A stretch of DNA of 64,000 nucleotides from Pseudomonas ekonensis (GCF_019145435.1 NZ_JAHSTS010000002.1:2204001-2268000); one strand, 5' to 3'. Positions 36,827 through 49,188 are shown, counted from the first letter of the stretch. Notes: a model not told the origin generated them from the letters alone. Numbers and translations are program-made.

Positions 36827-37389
36827 GGCTTGAAGAACCCGCGCTGGGTCAGCAGATCACGGGTCAGGTACAGGGCCGCCAGCGCGCGGCCTTCGGAAAA
36901 GTTCGGGGTCTGCGCCAAGGCCGCCAGCTCGCGCAGGTTGACCTTGTCAACGCGCATCGGCTCAGGTTCGTCGCCTTCCAGGCGCTCCTCGTACAGATCG
37001 GTGGCCAGCACCACCTGAATCTTCTGGCTCATGTAGCCCGGAGACAGCGACAGTTCGGTCAGGTGTTCCAGCTGCCGCGCGCCGTAGCCGGCCTCTTCCT
37101 TGAGCTCACGCTCGGCCGCCGCCAGCACATCCTCGCCGGGCTCGATCAGGCCCTTGGGCAGCGACAGCTCGTATTCGTCGGTGCCGCCGCAGTATTCCTC
37201 GACCAGCACCGCGTGCTCGGCATCGAGCATCGCCACGATCATCACGGCACCGTACCCGGCCCCCTTGCCGACCAGGCGCTCGTAGGTGCGCTCCGCGCCG
37301 TTGGCAAAACGCAGCTTCAGCTCTTCGACGCAGAACAGCCGGCTGGTGGCGACAATCTCGCGGGCGAGGACGGTGGGTTTCTGGCGCAT
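36823..37389 (-). CDS. nudE: ADP compounds hydrolase NudE
   Basis: A 188-aa Nudix hydrolase acting on ADP-ribose, NADH and diadenosine compounds. The Nudix box is complete: GLIEPGEDVLAAAERELKEE then AGYG. It is divergent from yrfG, as in E. coli, with 87 nt between. A TATAAC at 37417-37422 may serve one of the two promoters. Confidence 0.95.
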   Translation of the reverse strand: MRQKPTVLAREIVATSRLFCVEELKLRFANGAERTYERLVGKGAGYGAVMIVAMLDAEHAVLVEEYCGGTDEYELSLPKGLIEPGEDVLAAAERELKEEAGYGARQLEHLTELSLSPGYMSQKIQVVLATDLYEERLEGDEPEPMRVDKVNLRELAALAQTPNFSEGRALAALYLTRDLLTQRGFFKP

Positions 37390-37476
37390 GCGAAGCTCCT
37401 TGGGTGAACGCGCTACTATAACGCGGCTTTTCCGATTGTTTGCGTCGGATATCTTTCTACCGCCCGAGACGTTGCC

Positions 37477-38139
37477 ATGCCTTCATTACCGTGGTCCGAC
37501 ATCGATACCGTTCTGCTGGACATGGACGGCACGCTGCTGGATCTGCACTTCGACAACCATTTCTGGCTGGAGCACCTGCCCCGGCGCTACGCCGAACTGC
37601 ACGGCATGAGCCTGGCCATGGCGCAGCTGGAACTGACGCCGCTGTTCGAACGCAACGCGGGCAAGCTGCAGTGGTACTGCCTGGACTTCTGGAGCGCCGA
37701 GCTGAAGCTGTCGGTGCGCGAACTGAAGCTTGAGACCGCCCACCTCATCGCCCTGCGCCCGGACGCCGGCACCTTCCTGGCGGCGATCAGGCAGGCCGGC
37801 AAGCGGGTGGTGATGATCACCAACGCACACCGCGATTCGCTGTCGCTGAAACTGGAGCGGGTCGAACTGGCGCCGTATTTCGAGCGGCTCATCAGTTCAC
37901 ATGACTACGGTTTCCCCAAGGAGAGCCCGCAGTTCTGGGACGCGTTGCGGGCGGACCTGCGGTTCGACCCGGCGCGCAGCCTGTTCATCGACGACACCTT
38001 GCCGATCCTGCGCAGCGCCCGGGATTTCGGCGTGGCGCATCTGCTGGCGGTGAAGGAGCCGGACAGCCGCAAAGGGCCGAAGGACACGGCGGAGTTTGCG
38101 GCGGTGGGGGATTACCGGGATCTGATTGCGGGCCTGTAG
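37477..38139 (+). CDS. yrfG: GMP/IMP nucleotidase, HAD family
   Basis: A 220-aa HAD phosphatase. Motif I is DMDGTLLDL, motif II MITNAHRDS, the Lys in GFPKESPQFW and motif IV FIDDTLPIL. In E. coli YrfG dephosphorylates GMP and IMP. It is divergent from nudE; this pairing is conserved. Confidence 0.92.
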   Translation: MPSLPWSDIDTVLLDMDGTLLDLHFDNHFWLEHLPRRYAELHGMSLAMAQLELTPLFERNAGKLQWYCLDFWSAELKLSVRELKLETAHLIALRPDAGTFLAAIRQAGKRVVMITNAHRDSLSLKLERVELAPYFERLISSHDYGFPKESPQFWDALRADLRFDPARSLFIDDTLPILRSARDFGVAHLLAVKEPDSRKGPKDTAEFAAVGDYRDLIAGL

Positions 38140-38150
38140 GAGGCCCGACT

Positions 38151-38174
38151 GGCGAGGGAGCACGCTCCCTCGCC
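38151..38174. repeat. REP-like palindrome
   Basis: GGCGAGGGAG-CACG-CTCCCTCGCC, a perfect 10-bp stem between two convergent genes. It can also stop transcription or protect mRNA ends. Confidence 0.7.
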
Positions 38175-38180
38175 ACAAGG

Positions 38181-38621
38181 TCATTCGGGGATGCGCAGCA
38201 CCTGGCCCGGATAGATCTTGTCCGGATGCGACAGCATCGGCTTGTTGGCCTCGAAGATCTTGTTGTATTTGTTGGCGTCGCCGTACTCGGCCTTGGAGAT
38301 CGCGCTGAGGGTGTCGCCCTTCTTCACCGTGACGAAACGCGCGGCCGAGGCGACCGGCCCGGTCACGGTGATCTGGTCGTCCACGCTGCCGACCCCGGCG
38401 ATGTTGCCCAGGGCCAACAGGATCTTTTCCTTCTCCTCCTGGCTCCCCACCTCACCGGTGACGGTGACCTTGTCGCCGTCCACGGTCGCCTGGACGTTCG
38501 GGTTGCCCAGGCCGACCTTGCTGATGTGATCCTTCAGCTGATCGCTGGCGTTGGCGTTGCCCGGCGTCAGCAGGTCGATCAGTTTCTCGCCCGCCTCTTT
38601 CACAAAACTGAAAATGCTCAT
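38181..38621 (-). CDS. kbp: LysM/BON-domain protein, Kbp (YgaU) family
   Basis: A 146-aa soluble protein. It has an N-terminal helix ([15 protein letters not shown]), a BON domain at about 25-90 ([20 protein letters not shown]) and a LysM domain at about 95-146 ([28 protein letters not shown]). E. coli Kbp binds K+ in the cytoplasm and helps growth in high potassium; the same role is likely. No signal peptide. Confidence 0.92.
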   Translation of the reverse strand: MSIFSFVKEAGEKLIDLLTPGNANASDQLKDHISKVGLGNPNVQATVDGDKVTVTGEVGSQEEKEKILLALGNIAGVGSVDDQITVTGPVASAARFVTVKKGDTLSAISKAEYGDANKYNKIFEANKPMLSHPDKIYPGQVLRIPE

Positions 38622-38761
38622 CGTGTTCTCTCCATGGAATCAAGGGTCAGTCGACAAAGCCTAGACCACCGCGCGCGGAGCCGGTTCCGGCCCGACCAAT
38701 GACCCTGCCCCCGCGCAGGCGTTAGAATCGCCCACCCCCAAAGCCGCGCCACGGAGCGAAG

Positions 38762-39649
38762 ATGGACATCAAGCAGCTGAAATTCCTCATCGCCCTCGAC
38801 GAGACCCGCCACTTCGGCCAGGCTGCGGCCCGTTGCCACGTCACCCAGCCGACGCTGTCGATGCGCCTGCGCAGCCTTGAGGACGAGCTGGACCTGCCGC
38901 TGGTCAACCGTGGCCAGCGCTTCGAAGGCTTCACGGCGCCGGGAGAGCGGGTGCTGGCCTGGGCGCGCACGGTGCTGGCGGCCTACGACGGCCTGCAGGC
39001 CGAAGCGGCGGCTTGCCGCGGCAACCTGATCGGCACATTGCGGCTGGGGGTCGTGCCGTTGTCGAGTTTCGACGCCGTGCCGTTGATGCGCCGCCTGCAC
39101 GGGCAGCACCCGAACCTGCGCTTCGAGCTGTCGTCGCTCAGTTCCGAGCAGATCCTCGAACACCTGGCCAACAACCGCATCGACCTAGGCGTGTCCTACC
39201 TGGACCGCCTGGACAGCGAGCGCTTCGAGTCCCTCGAACTGAGCGAGACCCGCATGGGCCTGCTCTACGATCAGCGCTTCTTCACCTTCGGCGAGGCGCC
39301 GCTGAGCTGGGAGTCGCTGATCGAACTGCCGCTGGGCATGCTCACCAGCGGCATGCATTTTCGCCAGTCCATCGACCACAACTTCCACAGCCGCGGCCTG
39401 ACCCCGCAGCCCTTGCTGCAGACCGACGCCGTCCATCAATTGCTGCAAGCCGTGCACGGCGGCCTGTGCTGCGCCGTGATGCCGCTGGACGGCGGCCTGG
39501 AAAACCTCACCGATCACCTGCGCCTGCAACCGATCGAAAACGCCCGCACCCTCGCGCCGCTAGGCCTGATCATGCGGCGTGGGGCACCCCGTTCGGCGTT
39601 GGCCGAGGCCTGTTTCGCGCTGTACCGGAAATCGCCGGCGGCCGCTTGA
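38762..39649 (+). CDS. LysR-family regulator, probably of the fdhD-oxidoreductase unit
   Basis: 295 aa. The HTH is MDIKQLKFLIALDETRHFGQ with AARCHVTQPTLSMRLRSLE, and the effector domain begins IGTLRLGVVPLSSF. It is on the same strand 92 nt before fdhD, which suggests it controls the formate-dehydrogenase-like genes. Confidence 0.88.
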   Translation: MDIKQLKFLIALDETRHFGQAAARCHVTQPTLSMRLRSLEDELDLPLVNRGQRFEGFTAPGERVLAWARTVLAAYDGLQAEAAACRGNLIGTLRLGVVPLSSFDAVPLMRRLHGQHPNLRFELSSLSSEQILEHLANNRIDLGVSYLDRLDSERFESLELSETRMGLLYDQRFFTFGEAPLSWESLIELPLGMLTSGMHFRQSIDHNFHSRGLTPQPLLQTDAVHQLLQAVHGGLCCAVMPLDGGLENLTDHLRLQPIENARTLAPLGLIMRRGAPRSALAEACFALYRKSPAAA

Positions 39650-39741
39650 TCGACGGCATCTATCGGAAGATCGACACTAGCGATTAGACGCGACAACTTG
39701 ACGCGCCTAGGCTTAACGTTGATCAATCCGTCGGTGATGCC

Positions 39742-40577
39742 ATGAACGCCAAGCGCCCTGCCTGCGCGGCGCCTGCTGTCGAAACGGGCGCGCCCGCCGC
39801 AAGCCGCACCTACAGCTACTGCGACCTTCCCCTGAGCGAATCGGCCGACACCGCCCTGGCCGAGGAAGTCGCCTTGGCGATCGCCTACAACGGCATCAGC
39901 CAGGCCGTGATGCTGGTGAGCCCGACCGACCTGGAAGACTTCATCGTCGGCTTCAGCCTGGGCAGCGGCATCATCGAAGACGCCGCCGACATCTATGACC
40001 TGCAACTGACCGGCTCCGGCCAGGCGCAGTACGCGCAGGTGACCATCGCCAACCGCGCCTTCTGGAACCTCAAGCAACAGCGTCGGCAACTGGCCGGCAC
40101 CAGCGGCTGCGGGTTGTGCGGCGTGGAAGCGGTGGAACAGGCGCTGCCCGAACTCGCCGTGCTGCCCGGCGCGCCCTTGCCGCCGCCGCAATGGCTCGAC
40201 GGCCTGCGCCAGCGCATCAGCGAGTTCCAGCCGCTGGGCCAGCACTGCGGCGCCGTGCATGCGGCGGTGTTCATGAACGCCAACGGCGAGTTGCTGCTGG
40301 GCCGTGAAGACATCGGCCGGCACAACGCCCTCGACAAACTGATCGGCGGCCTGGTGCGGCAAAAGATACCCACAGCCGGCGGCGCGGCGATCGTCACCAG
40401 CCGCTGCAGCCTCGAACTGATCCAGAAAGTCCTGCGGGCCGGCATCCAGACCCTCGTCAGCCTGTCGGCGCCCACCGGCCTTGCGGTGCAGTGGGCCCGC
40501 CGCCACAACCTCAATCTCATCCACCTGCCGCAGAAGAACGCGCCGCGGGTGTACAGCCCAGAAAGGGAGAAACACCT

Positions 40578-40581
<4 letters not shown>
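39742..40581 (+). CDS. fdhD: Formate dehydrogenase accessory sulfurtransferase FdhD
   Basis: 279 aa. It transfers sulfur from IscS to the molybdenum bis-MGD cofactor. The catalytic motif CGLCG is in TSGCGLCGVEAVEQ, and the nucleotide-site segment GREDIGRHNALDKLIG and a late TSRCSLELIQKV are intact. The stop overlaps the GTG start of the oxidoreductase, so chaperone and client are coupled. Confidence 0.95.
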
Positions 40582-42926
<2,345 letters not shown>

Positions 42927-42934
42927 CGGCGGCG

Positions 42935-43017
42935 AGGGAGCTCGCTTGCGCGGGAGTCCGAAGGGCTCCCGTTTGGGGGCCGCTGCGCGGTCCGGCGGGA
43001 GCAGGCTCCCTCGTCAC
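42935..43017. repeat. REP-like palindromic region
   Basis: GAGGGAGCTCGC..., GGGAG... and ...CGGGAGCAGGCTCCCTCG segments form a compound inverted repeat just after the oxidoreductase stop. Confidence 0.6.
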
Positions 43018-43037
43018 GGCGCATTTTCGAACGCCCA

Positions 43038-43072
43038 CAAAAAAGGCCGCTTCTGCATGAAAGCGGCCTCTT
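43038..43072. terminator. Terminator-like hairpin
   Basis: GGCCGCTT/AAGCGGCC stem at 43045-43068 with an A-run to the left; the right side is only T/C-rich, so direction is uncertain. Confidence 0.6.
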
Positions 43073-43226
43073 CGAAGTAGCTAAAGACCGGTGAAAATCG
43101 GTTAAGTTCCACCCAAAAAACAATAACTTAGCGAATTGTGCACAAGTCGTGCTACTCGTCGGATTTCGATTGTCACGCCTATTCCAGAGCCTCAGGATCG
43201 CGCCGTCATCCCTTTGAGGCTCCGCT

Positions 43227-43706
43227 ATGAAGTTCTCCTCGATTCTCTTGTTGTCCCTTGGCCTGGTCAGTGGCATCGCCTCTGCCGGAGGCACCACTGA
43301 AGCAGGCGTGGGCGGCGCATTGGGCGGGGTGCTTGGTTCGGTCGTCGGCCAGTCCTTGGGCGGCAGCACCGGCTCCACCATCGGCGCGGCCTTGGGCGGC
43401 GCGGGCGGCAGTGCGGTCGGCGCAGACAAACGCAGCCGCGGCGAAGCCGCCATCGGCGGTGCGCTGGGCGCAGCCGGCGGCAACGTGGTCGGCCGCAGCA
43501 TGGGCGGCACCACCGGCAGCCTGATCGGCGCAGCGGCAGGCGGCGGCGCCGGCGGCGCGCTGGGCAACTACATGGGCAACAAGAGCGATGACGAAGACCG
43601 TCGTTACGACCGCCGTCATGATGACCGTCGCTACTACCGCGACCATCACCCTGGCCGTGGCCACGCCTACGGCCACCGCAAGCATCACCGCTACTACCGC
43701 GACTGA
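43227..43706 (+). CDS. Glycine-zipper envelope protein with basic tail
   Basis: 159 aa with a 20-residue signal peptide (ends ASA), about 95 residues of Gly/Ala-rich glycine-zipper repeats (GGALGGVLGSVVGQSLGG-like, small residues every fourth place), and a 40-residue tail rich in Arg, Asp, His and Tyr (repeated RRYDRRHDDRRYY-like pattern). Glycine zippers form tight membrane helices. The His/Asp-rich tail could bind metal or polyanions. Exact role unknown. Confidence 0.85.
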   Translation: MKFSSILLLSLGLVSGIASAGGTTEAGVGGALGGVLGSVVGQSLGGSTGSTIGAALGGAGGSAVGADKRSRGEAAIGGALGAAGGNVVGRSMGGTTGSLIGAAAGGGAGGALGNYMGNKSDDEDRRYDRRHDDRRYYRDHHPGRGHAYGHRKHHRYYRD

Positions 43707-43739
43707 GGCGTCAGCGCCCCGTTGCCCGGTGAACAGAGA

Positions 43740-43769
43740 AAACGCAGCCTGAAGGCTGCGTTTTTTTTT
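43740..43769 (+). terminator. Terminator of the glycine-zipper gene
   Basis: AACGCAGCCT-GA-AGGCTGCGTT followed by nine or more T. Very strong; the A-rich left side may also serve the opposing gene. Confidence 0.9.
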
Positions 43770-43774
43770 GCCTG

Positions 43775-44206
43775 TCACACCACCAGGAACTCCAGTGCCT
43801 GACGGAGCTGCGGCGGAACCGGCACTGGCCGGTTGCTGGCCCGGTCGACGAACACATGGACGAATCGCCCGGCGGCGCAGGCTTCGCTTTCGCCCGCCTT
43901 GAACACCGCCAGTTCGTACTGCACCGAACTGTTGCCCAGCTTGCCGACCCGCAGACCGACTTCGATCAGGTCCGGGAACGCGACCGAGGCGAAGTAGTCG
44001 CACGACGAACTGACCACGAACCCCACGACCTCCCCTTCATGGATATCCAGCCCGCCCACATGGATCAGATACGTGTTCACCGCCGTGTCGAAGAAGCTGT
44101 AGTAGGTGACGTTGTTGATGTGGCCGTAGGTGTCGTTGTCGTTCCAACGGGTGGTGATCGGCTGGAAGTGCGGGTAGTCGCTGCGTTGCGGCATCGGACT
44201 GGACAT
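43775..44206 (-). CDS. Acyl-CoA thioesterase, 4HBT family
   Basis: A 143-aa hot-dog enzyme. The 4HBT active-site Asp is in [21 protein letters not shown], a hallmark of the YbgC/4-hydroxybenzoyl-CoA type. It probably hydrolyses acyl-CoA in line with the dehydrogenase gene 77 nt upstream on the same strand. Confidence 0.92.
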   Translation of the reverse strand: MSSPMPQRSDYPHFQPITTRWNDNDTYGHINNVTYYSFFDTAVNTYLIHVGGLDIHEGEVVGFVVSSSCDYFASVAFPDLIEVGLRVGKLGNSSVQYELAVFKAGESEACAAGRFVHVFVDRASNRPVPVPPQLRQALEFLVV

Positions 44207-44283
44207 CGGTGTCGCCTCCTGAAGTCGGGTGGTGAGTTTAAGGACAAGTCCGTGTCGCTTCCAATCGCCGGCAGGCTCGCGCC

Positions 44284-45510
44284 TCAGTCATCGGCGAATC
44301 CCTTGCCCTGCGCCGCCAGCTCACCGATCAACCGCGCCGGCTTCCACTGATCCCCCTGCCGGGTCTCCAAGGCCAACAAGCGCTGATGGATGTCCGCCAG
44401 CCCTTGGGAATCTGCCCAGGCCATCGGCCCGCCCTTGTCCGCCGGGAAACCGTAGCCGTTCAGGTACACCAGATCGATGTCATGGGCGGAGCCGGCAATG
44501 CCTTCCTGAAGAATCTTCGCCCCCTCGTTGACCAGCGCCAGCAGGCACCGCTCCAGAATTTCCTCAGGCCCGATCACGCGACGATGGAAGCCCAGCCGTT
44601 CGCTGACCTCCAGCACCAGCGCATCCACCTCGGGATCATGTTCGGCCTGCCGGCTGCCCGGCTCATAACGGTAGTAGCCGCTACCGGATTTCTGGCCGAA
44701 CCGCCCGAGTTCGCACAAGCGGTTGTCCACTTGGATCTCCGGGGCGTCCTGCCCCTTGCCGGCCAGTTCCCGGGCCCGCCATTCCAGGTCGATGCCGACC
44801 ACGTCATACATGCGAAACGGCCCCATGGCGAAGCCGAAGCCCTGCAAGGCGGCGTCGACCTGCTGTGGATAAGCGCCCTCCAGCAGCATTTTGCGGGCTT
44901 CAAGCACATAAGGGTGCAGCATGCGGTTGCCGATGAAACCGTGGCAATTGCCCGAGACCACGCTCACCTTGCCCATGCGCGTGCCCAGCGCCAGCGCCGC
45001 CTCCAGCACCGCAGGCGAGGTCTGCGCGCCGCGCACGATCTCCAGCAGTTTCATGATGTGCGCCGGGCTGAAGAAATGCAGGCCCAGCACCTGGGCCGGC
45101 CGCCGCGTCGCGGCGGCGATCGCATCGATGTCCAGCGCCGAGGTGTTGCTGGCCAGCAGCGCCTCGGGCTTGAGCAGGCCGTCGAGCTCGCGGAAGAGCT
45201 TCTGCTTGAGCTCCAGGTTTTCGTACACCGCTTCGATCACCAGATCGACATTGCGGATCGCGATGCAGTCCGCCGCCGATGTGATGCGGGCGAGGCGCAC
45301 GTCGGCCTCGGCCTGCTCGATGCGCCCTTGGCGCACGTTGTGGGCGTAGGTGTCGGCTACGGCGGCCAGCGCCTGCTCCAGCATCTGCGGATTGTTGTCG
45401 ACCCACTGCACCGTCACGCCGGCATTGGCCAGGCACATGACGATGCCGCGCCCCATGGTGCCGGCGCCGACCACGGCGGCCTGGCGGATTTCGAAGGATG
45501 TCTGGCTCAT
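44284..45510 (-). CDS. 3-hydroxyacyl-CoA dehydrogenase
   Basis: A 408-aa NAD-dependent enzyme of beta-oxidation. The Rossmann motif GAGTMGRGI starts at residue 15, and the catalytic-His segment is [17 protein letters not shown] with [12 protein letters not shown] after it. A second C-terminal 3HCDH-like half follows ([20 protein letters not shown]). There is no enoyl-CoA hydratase domain, so it works with a separate hydratase. An exact DnaA-box 9-mer is inside at 44864-44872. Confidence 0.94.
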   Translation of the reverse strand: MSQTSFEIRQAAVVGAGTMGRGIVMCLANAGVTVQWVDNNPQMLEQALAAVADTYAHNVRQGRIEQAEADVRLARITSAADCIAIRNVDLVIEAVYENLELKQKLFRELDGLLKPEALLASNTSALDIDAIAAATRRPAQVLGLHFFSPAHIMKLLEIVRGAQTSPAVLEAALALGTRMGKVSVVSGNCHGFIGNRMLHPYVLEARKMLLEGAYPQQVDAALQGFGFAMGPFRMYDVVGIDLEWRARELAGKGQDAPEIQVDNRLCELGRFGQKSGSGYYRYEPGSRQAEHDPEVDALVLEVSERLGFHRRVIGPEEILERCLLALVNEGAKILQEGIAGSAHDIDLVYLNGYGFPADKGGPMAWADSQGLADIHQRLLALETRQGDQWKPARLIGELAAQGKGFADD

Positions 45511-45599
45511 CGTTGTTCTCTTGTTGGCGACCCGAAGACAGGTTTCACCCTAGTCAACCGATGGCCGTTTTAGAAGCCCGTTCCCGTGATGATCGACAT

Positions 45600-47618
45600 T
45601 CAGCGGATGGATGCGGCCACGCCACATTCTCGGCTCCCACAGGAATCACGGGCGAATGCAGAACCTGCGATCACCGCAGCGTCGGATCCGCCGGCCAGGT
45701 GCCGCTCCACCCAGGCGCGCACCTCGGCATAGGGATAGGCTTCCAGCGTCCCATGGCCGGCAATCGTCCGCGCCTTGAGACGGGTGAACAACGGCGCGCC
45801 GATGCCGCAGAGGAACCGGGTCAGCCGTTGCGCCGAAGGTGGGTTGCCCGTGTGCTGTCCGTGCCTGTGGATAAAAGCCTCGCACAATGCCGCGAAGGAC
45901 TTATCCACAAGCGCCGGCAACTCGGGCGGCGCGGGCAGCCGCGCGACCTCGCCGTCGCATACCGAACAGTGCCCGCACTGCACCGGCGCATCATGGTCGC
46001 CGAAGTGTTCGGCCAATCGGCGCCCCAGGCAGCGATCCGAGGCGAACAGGTCGAGCATGGCGTGTATCCGCGCCACCTCGGCACTCTCGTGGCGGGAGAA
46101 ATGCCCATGCAACTCGCGGCTCAAGGCCTGGCTGTCGAAGCCGCTGTCCAGCACGCCGTAGACCTCGGTCATCTGCTTGCTTTCCAGCTCGATCCAGCAC
46201 TTTTCCTGAAAGTGGTCCAGCGCCTTCACCACCCGGCCCCGCTCGGCGCCGTACTGTCGGGACAAGGCGTGGAAATCCACCGTGGCCCAGGTGCGCGCGC
46301 GGGGCGAGGCCTGGATGAGCGCTGCGACGAAGGCCCGGCGCTCGCCGTCGAAACGCTCCAGCAACGCCTCCGGCTCCAGCAGGTACTTGAAGCGGTACTC
46401 GGCGTAATAGGCGTAGCGCGGCGCAATCAGCCCCTTCAGTTCCAATTGCACCAACAGCGTCTTGAGCGGCAGCGCGCGGATGTTGCTCCGGTCCGCCAGC
46501 GGGCCTTGCATGAACTCCCACTGGCCTTGCCCGGCCGCCAGCACTTCGTCCAGCACGCAACGGATGCCGTCCTGTTCCGGCGTGTCGCCGTACACGAAGT
46601 TCTCCAGCACGTTCAGGCTGTCGCGGTTGGCCAGCACCAGGCACTCCGAGCGTTGCCCGTCACGCCCCGCGCGTCCGATTTCCTGGCTGTAGTTCTCGAT
46701 GGATTTGGGCAGGTCGAAATGCACCACGTGGCGGATGTCCCGCTTGTCGATGCCCATGCCGAACGCGATGGTGGCGACGATGCAGTTGGTCTGCCCGGCC
46801 ATGAAGCGCTTCTGCACCGCCTCCCGCCGGTCGCCCGGCAACCCGGCGTGATAGGCCTCGGCGGGAATGCCGTGACGCTCCAGGTGCTCGGCGATCTGCT
46901 CGGCGGTCTTTTGCAGGGTGACGTAGACGATGCCCGGCCGGCCCGCACGCTCGCCCAGCCACTCCACCAGCCTGCGGCGCTTGTCCTGGCCCTGCACCGG
47001 TTCCACCCGCAGGTCGAGGTTGGGCCGGTAGAAGCCGGTGGTCACCACATCCCCGGCGGCGATGGCGAACCGGGCCTGCATGTCGGCGATGACCTGCGGC
47101 GTCGCCGTGGCGGTCAGCAGCAAGGCCTGCGCAATGCCGAACCGGCGCTGGTAGTCCGGCAGCTTGAGGTAGTCGGGACGGAAGTTGTGGCCCCACTCCG
47201 AGATGCAATGGGCCTCGTCCACCACCAGCAACGAGATCGGCACCTGCTGGAGGAAATGGCGGAAACGCTCGTTCTTCAGGCGCTCCACGGAGACCATCAG
47301 GATCTTCAGTTCGCCGGAGCGGGCACGGGCCATCACGGCATTGGCCTCGTCGCGGCTTTGCGCCGAGTCGATGCTGCCTGCCGCAATGCCGAGGCGCGCA
47401 AGGAACGCCAACTGATCCTGCATCAGCGCCAGCAACGGAGAAATCACCAGGGTCAGGTGCGGCAGCAGCAACGCCGGCAACTGGTAGCACAGGGACTTGC
47501 CGGAGCCGGTGGGGAAGATCGCCGCCGCCGAGCGCCCGGCCAGCACCGCGCCGACCGTGGCCTCCTGGCCGGGACGAAACTGTGGATAACCGAAGACCCG
47601 CTTCAGGGTGTCGTGCAT
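45600..47618 (-). CDS. recQ: RecQ-family ATP-dependent DNA helicase
   Basis: 672 aa from the ATG at 47618 with GGAGCGA before it. Walker A PTGSGKS is at 36-42, DEAH box VVDEAHCISEWGH near 135, ARTGRD-like motif VI is GRAGRDGQ. A zinc-type Cys cluster comes late (CGHCSVCDG), later than in E. coli RecQ, and the tail is not an evident HRDC, so it belongs to a divergent RecQ subgroup. It may not be the only RecQ in this genome. The gene holds three exact DnaA boxes. Confidence 0.9.
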   Translation of the reverse strand: MHDTLKRVFGYPQFRPGQEATVGAVLAGRSAAAIFPTGSGKSLCYQLPALLLPHLTLVISPLLALMQDQLAFLARLGIAAGSIDSAQSRDEANAVMARARSGELKILMVSVERLKNERFRHFLQQVPISLLVVDEAHCISEWGHNFRPDYLKLPDYQRRFGIAQALLLTATATPQVIADMQARFAIAAGDVVTTGFYRPNLDLRVEPVQGQDKRRRLVEWLGERAGRPGIVYVTLQKTAEQIAEHLERHGIPAEAYHAGLPGDRREAVQKRFMAGQTNCIVATIAFGMGIDKRDIRHVVHFDLPKSIENYSQEIGRAGRDGQRSECLVLANRDSLNVLENFVYGDTPEQDGIRCVLDEVLAAGQGQWEFMQGPLADRSNIRALPLKTLLVQLELKGLIAPRYAYYAEYRFKYLLEPEALLERFDGERRAFVAALIQASPRARTWATVDFHALSRQYGAERGRVVKALDHFQEKCWIELESKQMTEVYGVLDSGFDSQALSRELHGHFSRHESAEVARIHAMLDLFASDRCLGRRLAEHFGDHDAPVQCGHCSVCDGEVARLPAPPELPALVDKSFAALCEAFIHRHGQHTGNPPSAQRLTRFLCGIGAPLFTRLKARTIAGHGTLEAYPYAEVRAWVERHLAGGSDAAVIAGSAFARDSCGSRECGVAASIR

Positions 47619-47870
47619 GGGCTGTCGCTCCTTGACCGCTGACGTGACCACAGCCTAGCGGACGACCGCAGCGCGTCGAGGGAAGGTCGGGGGCAAATCG
47701 ATACGGAATGATACAGCCTCGCAGAGGGCCTCGGCGCGTGCATCAAAAGACACACTTTACCGGTCGCCGACGCGCCGGCCGGAGGCTAGGGTGGCCGTTC
47801 ATTGACCTGCGTTTACCTGCATCGCGCCATGACGGCGGATGTGCGCACGTCATCCGCAAAGGAATCGCCC

Positions 47871-48002
47871 ATGCTGCACAGACTGACCTTGACCCTCGCC
47901 TTGCTCCTCGCACCGCCGCTGCTGACCGGCTGCGTGCCGGTTCCCGAAGACTTCCAGCCCCAGGCCGGGATCGCGCAGCCCGGCACCGCCAGCATGGCGT
48001 AG
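47871..48002 (+). CDS. Small lipoprotein
   Basis: 43 aa from the ATG at 47871 (AAAGGA ribosome binding site). A hydrophobic signal (LTLTLALLLAPPLLTGC) ends in the lipobox LLTGC, giving a 23-residue mature lipopeptide with Pro/Gln/Ala. Mature part has no known domain. Convergent with the next gene. Confidence 0.6.
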   Translation: MLHRLTLTLALLLAPPLLTGCVPVPEDFQPQAGIAQPGTASMA

Positions 48003-48015
48003 AGCCCGCCGCACT

Positions 48016-48519
48016 TCAGGGCTGCAGAGAGGCCACCCGCAGTTGCTCGTTCACCGCCTGCTCATGCAGGCCTTGACTGCGGCTGGCCCACAGCGCGTGG
48101 GCGGGGCTGATATCGCCGGTGAACGCCGCCGCCAACTGGCGCAGGTCGGCGACGTTGCGCACCCGCGGGCAGAACGCTTGTCCGTCGCAGTTCTGGCTGG
48201 CGTTGCGGTAAGTGCCCAACAAACCTTCCCACAGGCCGTCTCGCACCCGGCGGATCGACTCCAGCCGCACCTGCGGCACCTCCAGGCGCCGCCTCAGCCC
48301 CTGCTCGTCCAGCGCTTCGCTGGCCAGCAGCGCCTTGGCGAACATCAGCACTTCGGCACGGGAGGCCGTATCGACGCTCGCCTGGCTGGTCAGCGCGTCC
48401 GGCCAGCCGCTGCGCTCAAGATTCGTCAGCACCAGCGCATTGCCCGCATCGGAAGCGATGCCCGGGCGGCAAGCGCCCACCCACAACAACAAGATCGAGG
48501 CCATTCTTAGCCACTGCAT
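48016..48519 (-). CDS. Exported hypothetical protein
   Basis: 167 aa from the ATG at 48519. It has a signal sequence (MASILLLWVGACRPGIAS) cleaved either after IAS or, as lipoprotein, before the Cys of VGAC. The mature part is mostly helical with two further Cys (QNCDGQAFCPRV) that could form a disulfide. No domain recognised. Confidence 0.7.
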   Translation of the reverse strand: MQWLRMASILLLWVGACRPGIASDAGNALVLTNLERSGWPDALTSQASVDTASRAEVLMFAKALLASEALDEQGLRRRLEVPQVRLESIRRVRDGLWEGLLGTYRNASQNCDGQAFCPRVRNVADLRQLAAAFTGDISPAHALWASRSQGLHEQAVNEQLRVASLQP

Positions 48520-48803
48520 ACCCAATTCCCTTCAAGCGTGTATCGGACGCACTGAAACGCCCTACGGATTCTGGCGCGCACCATACAGAGGTTTCACAAG
48601 AATCGCCTGAGAATCGGGTAGGAAAATTGACCGCTAAGGGTTTCGCCCTGAAAACACGGCGAAAGCGCGTAGGGCAAATCCCCAATCGCCGGTAAAACCC
48701 TTACAAAGCCTGTCCATTGCGGCTGTCTTGTCCCACCTTCACGTGCACTCCTATAGTGACCGGCGCAACTGCAGCGTGACTTCGTACAGGACACCTCCGA
48801 GCC

Positions 48804-49091
48804 ATGAACACGTTCAACCCGATGCCCGACCGCTATCGTCCCCTCAAGACCAGTTACAACGACAGCCCGACACTGGTCATCGACACCGAAGCCCGTCACG
48901 GCGATCTGCTCGATGCGGCGCAACAGCGCATCCGCGCCGCCAGCGATCTGCTGGAAACCCTTTACTGCATGTGTTTCAAGCAGGCGGATGTCAAAGACAT
49001 CCCCAACATCGTCAATGCCCTTTATTTGTTGACCCAAGACGGCTGTGAACTTCTTGAAGTCGCGAAACAGCAACTAAGTCACACCGGCTAA
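48804..49091 (+). CDS. Small DUF3077-like protein
   Basis: 95 aa. Helical, with IRAASDLLETLYCMCFKQAD and IVNALYLLTQDGCELLEVAK. It resembles the DUF3077 proteins common in Pseudomonas (from memory). Cytoplasmic; role unknown. GAGCC precedes the ATG. Confidence 0.75.
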   Translation: MNTFNPMPDRYRPLKTSYNDSPTLVIDTEARHGDLLDAAQQRIRAASDLLETLYCMCFKQADVKDIPNIVNALYLLTQDGCELLEVAKQQLSHTG

Positions 49092-49188
49092 ATTAATAAA
49101 CTAAACAAATCCAGCAATAATCCATTGCTTCAGCTGCACAACGACGACAACTAGCCTGTTTGCTCTTACATTATTCAAGAGCAACATC

